Made by a program: the position numbers and the translations under genes
The notes under the pieces: model-generated
What the model was told of the DNA's origin: nothing
What the model saw: only the letters and a program-made list of their open reading frames with translations
The model's database searches: none
From: VAZQ01 sp963753575
GTDB lineage: Bacteria > Pseudomonadota > Alphaproteobacteria > Rhizobiales > Xanthobacteraceae
Assembly (NCBI GenBank): GCA_963753575.1
Contig: CAVWCR010000003.1
Span: 4,712,001-4,776,000 of the forward strand
DNA length: 64,000 nucleotides
Reading direction: 5' to 3'
Part shown: positions 16,798-27,928 of the stretch, in pieces
Numbering within the stretch: the first letter of the stretch is position 1
How the letters are laid out: the number at the start of each line of letters is the position of its first letter

Positions 16798-17766
16798 TCA
16801 CGGCTTCGTCTTGATGCGGGAGAGCACCTCGGCCTTGCGCTCGATATCGCGCGCCAGGCGCTCTTTGAACGCATCCGCGTCGGCATAGTAGTCGATCGGC
16901 TGCGCCGCGCGCTTGGCCGCGGTTGCGTAGGCCTCGTCCTTGGCGGCGCCCGCACAGGCGCCGGCGAGCTTGTCGATGACTTCGGCCGGCGTCGCGGCCG
17001 GCGCCAGCAGCCCGCCGAAGCTTGCCGGACTGACGTCGTAGCCCTGCTCCTTCACGGTCGGGACGGTCGGGAACGAGGGATGGCGCGTCTCGGCGAAGAT
17101 GCCGATCAGGCGGATGTTCTGGCCGGCCGCGGAGCCGAGCACGATCGAGGCGACATTGATCTGTCCGCCGATGAGATCGGTCATCACCAGGGGCTCGCCG
17201 CGAAACGGGATATCCCTGATGTCGATCCTGGCGGCCTGGAGGAATTCTTCCATCGCGAGATGCGGAATGGTGAGCGTGCCCTGGTGGCCGTAGTTGAGCG
17301 CGCCGGGCCGCTGTGTGGCCATGGCCACCAGGTCGCCGAGGCTCCTGACCGGAGAATCCATCCGTACCGCGAGCGCCATGACGTTGCTGAAGGTCTGGCA
17401 GATCGGCACCAGCGCATCGGGCTTGTAGCCGGTGTCGGCGCCGCGCGCCTTCGGATAGACCGATAATACCAGGGCCGGCGCGAACAGGAGCGTATAGCCG
17501 TCCGCCTCCGCGCGGGCGACCGCGGCGGTGCCAAGCGCGCCACCGGCACCTGCCCGGTTCTCGACCACGAATTGTTGGCCGAGACGGCTGGAGAGGCCGA
17601 CCGCCAGCGCGCGCGCCAGGATATCGGTGGTGCTGCCGGCGACATACGGGTTGACGATCCGCACGACCCGGCTGGGGTAGTTGGCCTGGGCGTGCGCCAC
17701 GGTCGCAGCGGCGGTGACCATCGCAGCCAGCGCGACCAGCGGGATGATGGTTCTTGACGCCTGCAT
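16798..17766 (-). CDS. Bug/TctC-family periplasmic solute-binding protein
   Basis: A 322-aa tripartite-tricarboxylate-type binding protein. Signal peptide MQASRTIIPLVALAAMVTAA...AHAQ, then the family blocks YPSRVVRIVNPYVAGSTTDI, FVVENRAGAGGALGTAAVAR, DGYTLLFAPALVLSVYPKAR and LNYGHQGTLTIPHLAMEEFL. Such proteins bind carboxylates or other small molecules in the periplasm, often as orphans without TctA/TctB, as here. ATG 17766 has GAGGA upstream. It ends 13 nt before the P1B-5 ATPase, an unusual pairing that could reflect a metal-carboxylate ligand. Divergent from the synthetase gene, with a 78-bp shared promoter gap. Confidence 0.9.
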   Translation of the reverse strand: MQASRTIIPLVALAAMVTAAATVAHAQANYPSRVVRIVNPYVAGSTTDILARALAVGLSSRLGQQFVVENRAGAGGALGTAAVARAEADGYTLLFAPALVLSVYPKARGADTGYKPDALVPICQTFSNVMALAVRMDSPVRSLGDLVAMATQRPGALNYGHQGTLTIPHLAMEEFLQAARIDIRDIPFRGEPLVMTDLIGGQINVASIVLGSAAGQNIRLIGIFAETRHPSFPTVPTVKEQGYDVSPASFGGLLAPAATPAEVIDKLAGACAGAAKDEAYATAAKRAAQPIDYYADADAFKERLARDIERKAEVLSRIKTKP

Positions 17767-17844
17767 TATGTCGTTTCCTCGCTGCCAAGCGGCGCCAGCG
17801 TCCTGGACCGGGGCGCATTCCCATAACCGAGACGTAAATTTGCT

Positions 17845-20598
17845 GTGCAAAGCCAGCACAAGAGACTTGCCGCTGCAACAACCGGGGTGAAGGTAAAGGC
17901 AAACCGGCGGGTATTGCCAGCGGTCGTCGGGAAGGACACGCGGGAGCGCTGGCTTCAGGACGCTGCAGAGGCTCAAGTCTTGCGCCGGGACGCGAAGCTA
18001 GCGGTCGTTCCCACAATTGAAACGCCGTTTCACGCACGACGGCTGGGCGCCGTCGAGGATATTGGGTCCGGCATCCGTTGGGATCCGGCCCGGCTTGCCC
18101 ACGAGATCGAGCGACGAGCCGCGACCCTGCAGGCCATGGGGATCGGCCGGGGTTCGGTCGTGGCGATTGCGCATGGTCAGAGCGCGCATTTTTTCGCGGA
18201 TCTGCTGGCGACGTGGCACTTAGGGGCGAGCGCTGCCTGCCTCGACCAATCCCTCACCGGGCCCGAGCTTGAGACCATCATCGGCTTTGCCAAGCCTGCC
18301 GCCCTGCTCGTGCGAGGCGCGGCGCCGGCCGGCACGATCCCGGTCAGAATTGTGGACCTCGAGCGTGAAGCACCGGCGCGAGTGTCAGCGACGCTGGTTG
18401 AGACCGATCTCGACACACCGGCCCTGATCCTGTTCACCTCAGGCACCACGGGCGCGCCGAAAGGCGTCGTGTTGAGCTTCCGTGCCATTCGCAGCCGCAT
18501 CGCAGCGAACGTCGACGCGATCGGCGCTGACACGCTCAGGCGCACGCTCGTGACCTTGCCGACGCACTTCGGGCACGGGTTAATCGGCAACTCGCTGACA
18601 CCCTTGTTGTCCGGCGGCGAGATCGTCCTGCATCCGACCGGCGTTCCGCTGATGCGCAACCTCGGCCGCATCGTCGACGACCACCAGATCACGTTCATGA
18701 CCTCGGTGCCGGCGCTGTGGCGGATGGCGACGCGCCATGACGCGCCATCGGGCCGCTCGCTGCTCCGGGTCCACGTGGGCTCGGCACCGTTCGCGACCGG
18801 CTTGTGGTCGCAGGTTGTCGACTGGACGCGCGCGGAAGTCGTCAACTGCTACGGGTTGACCGAGACCGCCAACTGGGTCGCGGGCGCGTCCTCGCGCGGA
18901 GATATCGCGGATGGGCTCGTCGGGGAGCCCTGGGGCACGACCGTCGCGGTCATGGATGATGACGGCACGATCCGTAAATCCGGCGCAGGCGAGATCGTAG
19001 TGCGATCGCCCGCCATGATGTCCGGCTATCTCGATCGTCCTGATCTCACCGCCGCCGTGCTGCGCGACGGCTGGCTCCACACCGGTGATCGCGGCGAAGT
19101 GGATCAGCATGGCCGCCTCTGGCTTGCGGGTCGGATCAAGGATGAGATCAACCGGGCCGGCGTAAAAGTGCAGCCGGCCGAAGTCGACCTGCTGCTCGAC
19201 CGGCATCCCGATGTTGCTGAGGCCTGCGTGTTCTCGGTGCCCGACGCCGCGAGCGGTGAGTTGGTGGCGGTCGCGGTCAAGCTGGTAGACGGCGCGGCAA
19301 TCAGCCCGAAAGACCTGGAAGCCTGGTGTCGTGAGCGCCTGCGCCGCGAATGGGTGCCGGAGCACTGGTTCGTGGTCGATGAGCTTCCCCGCAACGCGCG
19401 CGGCAAGATCAGTCGCGATGCCGTGCGGCGGATGCTCGTTCCCGCTGACGAGCCGCGCGGCCCGGAAGGCGCCGCGCTACCAGCCGCGCTCGCGGGCCAT
19501 CAGCCCGCCAACGACCGAGATGCTGGCCCTGCTTCTGATGAGCGGATCCGTGCTGCTGTCGAGCGCGCATGGACGGAGGCGTTCGGCCGCCAATCGCTGG
19601 CCGACAACCAGCCCTGGGACGAAGCCGGCGGCGATTCGATGGATACGCTGCGTTTCTGGTTCGCACTGGAGGAACTGGTTGGCGTTCCGTTGAGCTTCGA
19701 TCTGCTCGAGCCTGGCGCGACGGCTAACATGCTGGTGGAGGCGATCCGCCAGAGTGCCGATGATCGCTCCGCTAGCCGCGATGGTGCCGCGCTCGACCCG
19801 TCTCTATCGGTTGTTCTCATGCCGCCGTTGGAAGGAGACATGCCGCACCTGGCTCGCCTCCGTGCGGCGTTCGCGGGCCGCGTCCGGTTCGAGGTCGTTC
19901 ATTATCCTCCGGCGGCCGAGATTTTGCGTGGCGGAGGTGGCTTCGACACGATTGTCAACGCTGCATTGGCCCAAATTCGCGCGCGGGGTCGTCGTGATCA
20001 GTATTGCCTTCTCGGCATCTCATCGGGCGGCTATGTGGCGTGGGAAGTCGCACGCCGCCTCCTCGCGGCCGGGGAGCGCGTGCGGTTCATGGGGCTAATA
20101 GATACACGACGCGTCATCGAGCCGCCTCAGTCGACCAGCGCAAAGAACACGGCCAAAGCACGCGCGGCCGCGCAGAAGCGCAAGGCGAGCGGTTTCCGCG
20201 GCGTTGTCGCACGCAAACTCGCCTCGCTATCTTTGATGCGGTGGCACGTGCGTCTGCTTGGGGCCAGACTGTTGCCGGCGAGGAAATCCGCCCGGGTTCG
20301 AATGGGCCTGGGTATCACCTTGCGGCGCAGAGCGCTGCGCTATGCAGTGATTGCGCCGCTCGCAGTGCGGGCCAATCTGTTTCGGACCAGCGAGCAATGG
20401 CCGGGCTCCTATGACTACGGATGGGGCGAGCTATGCGGGTCACTGTCCATCGTGCCCATTGAGGGTGACCACTTGAATCTGTTCGAGCCGCAGCATCTCG
20501 ATAGCTTCTGCAACAAGGTCGTCATGGCCCTGGACGCGGCAGGATCGGAAAGCGCGACCGATGTGGTCGGACGGGAGCGCATCCGGCGGGCCGGCTGA
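17845..20598 (+). CDS. Free-standing adenylation-carrier-thioesterase synthetase (NRPS-like, A-T-TE)
   Basis: A 917-aa three-module enzyme. Residues ~20-530 are an adenylation domain: A3 LFTSGTTGAPKGVVLS, A5 NCYGLTETANWV, A7 LHTGDRGEVDQHG, A8 GRIKDEINRAGVKVQPAEVD, A10 LPRNARGKISRDAV. Residues ~570-640 are a carrier with the phosphopantetheine Ser in EAGGDSMDTLRFWF. Residues ~655-890 are a type I thioesterase with nucleophile motif LLGISSGGYVAWEVARRL and a late GDHLNLF His. No condensation or reductase domain is present. A-T-TE enzymes activate one acid and release a dimer, lactone or ester. The start is uncertain: GTG 17845 or GTG 17887. It is alone, with no PPTase or tailoring gene nearby. 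Confidence 0.85.
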   Translation: MQSQHKRLAAATTGVKVKANRRVLPAVVGKDTRERWLQDAAEAQVLRRDAKLAVVPTIETPFHARRLGAVEDIGSGIRWDPARLAHEIERRAATLQAMGIGRGSVVAIAHGQSAHFFADLLATWHLGASAACLDQSLTGPELETIIGFAKPAALLVRGAAPAGTIPVRIVDLEREAPARVSATLVETDLDTPALILFTSGTTGAPKGVVLSFRAIRSRIAANVDAIGADTLRRTLVTLPTHFGHGLIGNSLTPLLSGGEIVLHPTGVPLMRNLGRIVDDHQITFMTSVPALWRMATRHDAPSGRSLLRVHVGSAPFATGLWSQVVDWTRAEVVNCYGLTETANWVAGASSRGDIADGLVGEPWGTTVAVMDDDGTIRKSGAGEIVVRSPAMMSGYLDRPDLTAAVLRDGWLHTGDRGEVDQHGRLWLAGRIKDEINRAGVKVQPAEVDLLLDRHPDVAEACVFSVPDAASGELVAVAVKLVDGAAISPKDLEAWCRERLRREWVPEHWFVVDELPRNARGKISRDAVRRMLVPADEPRGPEGAALPAALAGHQPANDRDAGPASDERIRAAVERAWTEAFGRQSLADNQPWDEAGGDSMDTLRFWFALEELVGVPLSFDLLEPGATANMLVEAIRQSADDRSASRDGAALDPSLSVVLMPPLEGDMPHLARLRAAFAGRVRFEVVHYPPAAEILRGGGGFDTIVNAALAQIRARGRRDQYCLLGISSGGYVAWEVARRLLAAGERVRFMGLIDTRRVIEPPQSTSAKNTAKARAAAQKRKASGFRGVVARKLASLSLMRWHVRLLGARLLPARKSARVRMGLGITLRRRALRYAVIAPLAVRANLFRTSEQWPGSYDYGWGELCGSLSIVPIEGDHLNLFEPQHLDSFCNKVVMALDAAGSESATDVVGRERIRRAG

Positions 20599-20620
20599 CG
20601 CGCGCCGACCGTGCCGCCGC

Positions 20621-22669
<2,049 letters not shown>

Positions 22670-22839
22670 TCCGGGTTCCGATCGGGCTGGGGTCCTGCAG
22701 GATCTGGAGGATAACGCGCCAGGGCCGCAATCGTATCATCACGTCATCGGACCACGAAGCCACGCGGTCCGTCTGGCGAGCCCCTTTTGCCGCAGCTATA
22801 GTTTTCAGCCGCTGCTTTCAGCCACGAGGTGCCTCCGGA

Positions 22840-25380
22840 ATGAACGAGGACAGCCTGCCTGGCGATGGGTTGAGCGAGCCGCTTGTCGCGCACGGGGCGG
22901 GCGCGCGTGCCGCCGAGCGCCCGCAGATCGATTTCTTCGTCAGCCGGCGCGGCGCCAGCGCGCGAGTTGCGCAAGAGGTGGCCGATGTCCTCACCGCCGC
23001 CGGCTATTCGCTGCTCGTTCAAGACCACGATATTCCGCACGGCGCCAACTTCATCCTGGCGATGCACGACGCGCTCAAGCGTTGCCGGCATTTCATCGCC
23101 CTGCTCACGCGGGACTATGATTCGACGCCGTTCACGACCGCCGAGTGGACGAACTTCTATGCCATAGCGGCGCAATCCGGAGGCGACCGGCGCTTCATCG
23201 TCTTGCGCGTCGAAGACTGCGACCCGGAAGGGTTGTTTTCGGCCGTGGTATTCGGCGATCTCGTGGGTGTCGACACCCCGACCGAACGCCGCAACCGCAT
23301 CCTGGCGGCGGCCGAGGGGCGCGCCAATGAAACGCGCAGGCGACCGAAGCTGTTCGAAAATGTTCCGCCGCCTGACCTCAACTTTACAGGTCGTGACGCG
23401 TCGGTGGCCGAGCTGTTCGACATTCTGGGCGGCGGGGCCCAGCCGACGGCGAACAGGATTGCCGCTATTCATGGACTGGGCGGGGTCGGCAAGACTTCGC
23501 TGGTCGCCGAATACGTCCACAGGCACGCGGAAGCCTATGCCGGTGTCTGGTGGGCGCCGGCGCAGGAGCGGACACTGTTGATTGCAAGCCTCGCGTCGCT
23601 GGCGGAACGGCTTGATGCGAAGCTCGCCGCCGAATCGAACCAGGAGCGCGCCGCGCGCGCCGCGCTTGCCCGCATTGCGGCACGCACCGAGCTCCCGTTC
23701 CTGCTCGTCTACGACAATGTCGAAGCGCCTGACACGGTCCGCGAGCTATTGCCAACCGGCGGCGCACACCTCTTGCTGACCACGCGCTGGGCCGATTGGG
23801 GTGGTCACGCGACCGAGGTGAGGCTCGAGACCCTTTCGCCGGAGGCGGCGGCAACCTTCCTGCAGAAGCGCGCCATGCGCCAGGACCCTGATGGCGCCGC
23901 ACGGCTGGCCGAGGCCTTGGGATTTCTGCCGCTGGCGCTCGATCACGCCGGCGCCTTCTGCAAGCTCACCCGCACGAGCTTCACCGGCTACGTCGAGCGC
24001 ATCGATAGCCGGATCACACGCACGCCCAAGGGTGCGAGCTATCCGGCGAGCGTCGCGGCGACTTTCAGCCTCGCCATCGAGAAGGTGGCGGCCGAATGTC
24101 CGGCCGCCGAGCGGCTCTTGGGATTCTGCGCCTACCTCGCTCCTGAGCTCATTCCGCTCGACCTGATCGACAACGATATCCCGGACGAGGAGGAGCGCGC
24201 GGAAGCCATGATGGCGCTCTCGGCCGTGTCGCTCATCGAGCATGCCAATCTGGAAGGCGAGCGGCCGATGGTCAGCGTTCATCGTCTCGTGCAGGCGGCC
24301 ATGCGCGCCCGGCTCGCCGAGCGCGGCGAGACGCAGGCCACGCTGGCGCGGGTGTTGCAGGGCCTGGTCGACCAATTTCCAACTGGAAGAGTCCGGCACG
24401 ATGCCTCGACGCCTCGCCGCGCCAGGCTGCTTCCGCACGTTCTTGCCGCGCGCGAATGTCTGCAAGCCAGCGGCTTGGAATCATCGGCTGCAGCCGGGCG
24501 GCTGTTCTCGATTTTCGGGCGCTATCTGCGAATGCGGGGCGAGTTCGCCGCGGCCATGTCGCTGATGCGCGATGCCCTTGCCATCAACGAGCGGACGTTC
24601 GGGCCCGATCATGCCTACGTCGCGATTGCGCTGCACGACCTCGCATTGCTTTGCCTCAACAGCGGCCGCTACGAGGAGGCAAAGGCGCTCATCCCGCAAG
24701 CAATCGATGTCGCCGAAAGGACGCTTGATCGCAAGGCACCCGATGCGGTCACGCAGCTCAATGGTCTCGCCAATCTGCTGCATCACGTCGGTCGCAAGAC
24801 CGAGGCCGAGGCGCACTATCGGCAAGCGATCGAAATCATGGATGCGTCGGACAAGCGGGAGAGCGCCGACATGGCCGGCCTTCTCAACAATCTGGCAAAT
24901 TTCTTGCGTTCGGTCGGCCGCAACCGGGAAGCGGAGAGCTACTACCACAAAGCCATCGCGATCGGTACGGTCGTTGATGGCCGGCACCATCCCAATGTGG
25001 CGCGGCACCTCCACAATCTCGCGAATCTGTTACGGACAGAAGGCCGCTACGCCGAAGCCGAGCCGCTCTATCGAGAAGCCGTCGCAAACCTGTCAAATGG
25101 CCTGGGACCTGATTTTCCGATAACCGCAAGAGCGCAGCGCAATCTCGCTACCCTTCTGCTGCTCACAGCTCGGCCCGAGGAGGCTTTGCGATATGCAGAG
25201 CCCGCGTTCCGCGCCCACGGCAGGGCCGGCGCAGAGCCAGGGTGGACCAAGGATTCGGCGCGCACATACGTGCGGGTGCTGGAGGCGCTTGGCCGCGCTG
25301 ACGAGGCGATCGCTGTGCGCGAGCAATTCGGGTTGGGGCAGGCGCCGCCGCCTCGCCACAGGTCCGGTTCGCAGGTATGA
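22840..25380 (+). CDS. TIR-NB-ARC-TPR STAND protein, candidate antiphage sensor
   Basis: An 846-aa signal-transduction ATPase. TIR domain at about 29-160 (IDFFVSRRGASARVAQEVAD, HFIALLTRDYDSTPFTTAEW, with a candidate catalytic Glu in TTAEW). NB-ARC at about 180-480: FTGRD, Walker A GLGGVGKTSL at 212-221, Walker B LPFLLVYDNV near 291, sensor LLTTRW, LGFLPLALDHAG and an MHD-like MVSVHRLVQ. C-terminal kinesin-light-chain-like TPRs at ~500-830 (HDLALLCLNSGRYEEAKALI, LLNNLANFLRSVGRNREAES, HLHNLANLLRTEGRYAEAEP). Related proteins act as NLR-like sensors whose TIR cleaves NAD+ on infection. GAGGTG lies upstream of the ATG. It is a single-gene unit, with no SMODS or effector partner. Confidence 0.88.
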   Translation: MNEDSLPGDGLSEPLVAHGAGARAAERPQIDFFVSRRGASARVAQEVADVLTAAGYSLLVQDHDIPHGANFILAMHDALKRCRHFIALLTRDYDSTPFTTAEWTNFYAIAAQSGGDRRFIVLRVEDCDPEGLFSAVVFGDLVGVDTPTERRNRILAAAEGRANETRRRPKLFENVPPPDLNFTGRDASVAELFDILGGGAQPTANRIAAIHGLGGVGKTSLVAEYVHRHAEAYAGVWWAPAQERTLLIASLASLAERLDAKLAAESNQERAARAALARIAARTELPFLLVYDNVEAPDTVRELLPTGGAHLLLTTRWADWGGHATEVRLETLSPEAAATFLQKRAMRQDPDGAARLAEALGFLPLALDHAGAFCKLTRTSFTGYVERIDSRITRTPKGASYPASVAATFSLAIEKVAAECPAAERLLGFCAYLAPELIPLDLIDNDIPDEEERAEAMMALSAVSLIEHANLEGERPMVSVHRLVQAAMRARLAERGETQATLARVLQGLVDQFPTGRVRHDASTPRRARLLPHVLAARECLQASGLESSAAAGRLFSIFGRYLRMRGEFAAAMSLMRDALAINERTFGPDHAYVAIALHDLALLCLNSGRYEEAKALIPQAIDVAERTLDRKAPDAVTQLNGLANLLHHVGRKTEAEAHYRQAIEIMDASDKRESADMAGLLNNLANFLRSVGRNREAESYYHKAIAIGTVVDGRHHPNVARHLHNLANLLRTEGRYAEAEPLYREAVANLSNGLGPDFPITARAQRNLATLLLLTARPEEALRYAEPAFRAHGRAGAEPGWTKDSARTYVRVLEALGRADEAIAVREQFGLGQAPPPRHRSGSQV

Positions 25381-25451
25381 CCGCGCCTCGGCGTGTCATC
25401 CTGCGCCCGAGCCGGAAGGCTCCGCCTTGATGCAGATATCGAGCCTCTGCC

Positions 25452-25649
25452 TTATGCCCGCCGGCCGAACGGCCGGCCGCGGCGCGCACCGAGCCAATCG
25501 ACAGGCGTATCAAGCGCCGCGATTTCCGACATCTCGACGCTGACGCGCTCGCGATACTCTCTGACTGGTCGCGGTAATCGCGCCTGCGTAATGCCGATCA
25601 GGCTGGCGGCCACGATCATCGTGGCCGCCGGAACAGCTCTCTGACGCAT
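25452..25649 (-). CDS. Possible small exported peptide
   Basis: A 65-aa frame with a signal-peptide-like start (MRQRAVPAATMIVAASLIGI, possible cleavage after TQA) and a basic C-terminus rich in Arg (REYRERVSVEMSEIAALDTP). GGGGGAG lies 9 nt before the ATG, the main reason to include it. No family is recognised and no neighbour supports a role. It could be spurious in this GC-rich DNA. Confidence 0.4.
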   Translation of the reverse strand: MRQRAVPAATMIVAASLIGITQARLPRPVREYRERVSVEMSEIAALDTPVDWLGARRGRPFGRRA

Positions 25650-25956
25650 GGTGTTGCTCCCCCAACCCCATTCTTGGTTTGGAGCGATGATAGCGACAAT
25701 TGTCTGAGATCACGTTGTAAGCTCGGTTCAAATGCATCGTGCCTGCGCAGGTGTTCATTAACCGAACGCCGCCGGCGGTCGGGGTGCCGGCCTGCGCAAA
25801 CGAGCCACGCGACAATCCCATGCCCTCTCGATAGCGGCGTCGGCGGCAGCCGCGCCATGCCGGAAAATTGGGCGGCTTGGGTTGCCGGAACACTCTTCCG
25901 CGGGCGCCCGACATGGCATAAGGCAGCGCGTCGCGTTTCGAGGGCTCCATTCCGGC
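25650..25956. other. Intergenic stretch before the ABC-F gene
   Basis: I see no supported gene here. AT-richer patches (25680-25770) suggest it holds the divergent promoters of the small exported peptide and the ABC-F gene, but no box is clear enough to name. Confidence 0.35.
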
Positions 25957-27579
25957 ATGATCCGTCTAGACAACATCAGCAAGCAGAACGGCCACCAGAT
26001 CCTTTTCATCGAGGCCTCGGCGGCGCTCCAGAAGGGCGAGAAGATCGGCCTGGTCGGTCCCAACGGGGCCGGCAAGACGACGCTGTTCCGGATGATCACG
26101 GGCGAGGAGCAGCCCGACGAAGGCCAGGTGGCGGTCGATCGCGGCGTGACCATCGGCTACTTCAGCCAGGACGTGGGCGAGATGGCGGGCCGCAGCGCGG
26201 TGTCCGAGGTGATGGACGGCGCCGGTCCGGTCAGCGCCGTGGCGACCGAATTGAAGGAGCTCGAGGCCGCCATGGCGGACCCCGATCAGGTCGACGAGAT
26301 GGATACCATCGTCGAGCGCTACGGTGAGGTGCAGGCGCGCTTCGAGGAGCTCGACGGCTACGCGCTGGAGAGCCGGGCGCGCGAGGTGCTCGCGGGCCTA
26401 GGCTTCAGCGAGGAGATGATGGAGGGCGATGTGGGCGCGCTCTCGGGCGGCTGGAAGATGCGCGTGGCGCTCGCGCGCATCCTGCTCATGCGGCCCGACG
26501 TGATGCTGCTCGACGAGCCGAGCAACCACCTCGACCTCGAAAGCCTGATCTGGCTGGAGCAGTTCCTCAAGGGCTATGAGGGCGCGCTCTTGATGACCTC
26601 GCACGACCGCGAGTTCATGAACCGCATCGTCACCAAGGTGGTGGAGATCGACGGCGGGACGCTGACGGCTTATTCCGGCAACTACGAATTCTACGCGCTG
26701 CAACGCGCCCAGACTGAGAAGCAGCAGCAGGCCCAGTTCGAGCGTCAGCAGGCGATGCTCGCCAAGGAAATCAAGTTCATCGAGCGCTTCAAGGCGCGCG
26801 CCTCGCATGCCGCGCAGGTGCAGAGCCGGGTGAAGAAGCTCGAGAAGATCGATCGGGTGGAGCCGCCCCGGCGGCGCCAGACGGTGTCGTTCGACTTTCC
26901 GCCGGCGCCGCGCTCCGGCGAGGACGTGGTGGCCCTCAAGCGCGTGCACAAGCGCTACGGCAGCCGCTCAATTTACGAGGGGCTCGACTTCATGGTGCGC
27001 CGCAAGGAGCGCTGGTGCGTCATGGGGATCAACGGCGCCGGCAAGTCGACGCTCCTGAAGCTGGTGACGGGCTTCACGGAGCCGGACGAAGGCACGGTCG
27101 CGCTCGGTGGCAGCGTCAAGATGGGCTACTTCGCGCAGCACGCCATGGAGCTGCTCGACGGCGAGCGCACGGTGTTCCAGTCGCTGGAGGAGGCGTTTCC
27201 ACAGGCGGGGCAGGGCTCGCTGCGCACGCTCGCCGGCTGCTTCGGGTTCTCCGGCGACGACGTCGAGAAGAGATGCCGGGTGCTCTCAGGCGGCGAGAAG
27301 GCGCGCCTGGTCATGGCGCAGATGCTTTACGACCCGCCGAACTTCCTGGTGCTCGATGAGCCCACCAACCACCTCGACATGGCGACGAAAGAGATGCTGA
27401 TCGGGGCGCTGTCGCAATACGAAGGCACCATGCTGTTCGTCTCGCACGACCGGCATTTCCTGGCCGCGCTCTCCAATCGCGTGCTGGAGCTGACGCCCGA
27501 GGGCATCCACCAATACGGCGGCGGCTACACCGAGTACGTGGCGCGCACCGGCCACGAGGCGCCCGGGTTGCGGAGCTGA
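25957..27579 (+). CDS. ABC-F family ATPase (ribosome-associated)
   Basis: A 540-aa duplicated ATPase without membrane segments, as in ABC-F translation factors (Uup, YbiT, EttA) that bind the ribosomal E site. Domain 1: GPNGAGKTTLFRM, LSGGWKMRVALAR, VMLLDEPSNHLD. The linker (about residues 240-310) is charged and helical (QRAQTEKQQQAQFERQQAML). Domain 2: GINGAGKSTLLKLV, LSGGEKARLVMAQ, FLVLDEPTNHLD. Both sites look active. The C-terminal Uup coiled coil is absent, so it fits the YbiT-like class best. ATG 25957 begins MIRLDNISKQ; the 25 extra upstream residues of the frame are not family-like. Confidence 0.92.
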   Translation: MIRLDNISKQNGHQILFIEASAALQKGEKIGLVGPNGAGKTTLFRMITGEEQPDEGQVAVDRGVTIGYFSQDVGEMAGRSAVSEVMDGAGPVSAVATELKELEAAMADPDQVDEMDTIVERYGEVQARFEELDGYALESRAREVLAGLGFSEEMMEGDVGALSGGWKMRVALARILLMRPDVMLLDEPSNHLDLESLIWLEQFLKGYEGALLMTSHDREFMNRIVTKVVEIDGGTLTAYSGNYEFYALQRAQTEKQQQAQFERQQAMLAKEIKFIERFKARASHAAQVQSRVKKLEKIDRVEPPRRRQTVSFDFPPAPRSGEDVVALKRVHKRYGSRSIYEGLDFMVRRKERWCVMGINGAGKSTLLKLVTGFTEPDEGTVALGGSVKMGYFAQHAMELLDGERTVFQSLEEAFPQAGQGSLRTLAGCFGFSGDDVEKRCRVLSGGEKARLVMAQMLYDPPNFLVLDEPTNHLDMATKEMLIGALSQYEGTMLFVSHDRHFLAALSNRVLELTPEGIHQYGGGYTEYVARTGHEAPGLRS

Positions 27580-27928
27580 GGCGAAGGCGCAATGCTCGCC
27601 ATTCCTTCTGTCAGATGGTCAGAAAGAATGCCTCCGCGCGCCGATCTGCACAAGCTGTCGGCGGTTGATGCCACTAGCTTCGCCATCATGAGGCGCTTGC
27701 GCATTCGCCTGGCCTTTACGTTCGATCATCACTTTGGGGTCGTGGGCTTCAGGATTACGTGAAACGATGGGGTCGCTCCGGTCATGTCCGTGATCGGAAC
27801 GGCTGCCCATTGAGATTTGTCTGTCCGGCGCGCCGGCATGAGATATCAGCCAAACGGGCGCCGCCTGGGATACCCGGGCGTCGAGCGGATTGGGTCTGGT
27901 CGCTGCTTTTTTTTTGCGTGCGCGCAGC
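27580..27928. other. Intergenic stretch with no supported gene
   Basis: This gap between the ABC-F and VapC genes contains a poly-T tract (27905-27914) and an open minus-strand frame (27619 to about 27810) that resembles translated repeat DNA rather than a gene. No start signal supports it. Confidence 0.4.

Noticed and set aside
16785..16955. N-terminal extension of the P1B-5 ATPase.
   Set aside because: It overlaps the Bug protein C-terminus in another frame and adds Arg/Pro/Ser-rich sequence without the CxxC metal domain one might hope for.
27619..27810. Minus-strand frame between the ABC-F and VapC genes.
   Set aside because: Low-complexity basic/acidic composition, no start signal and no recognisable family; looks like translated intergenic repeat.
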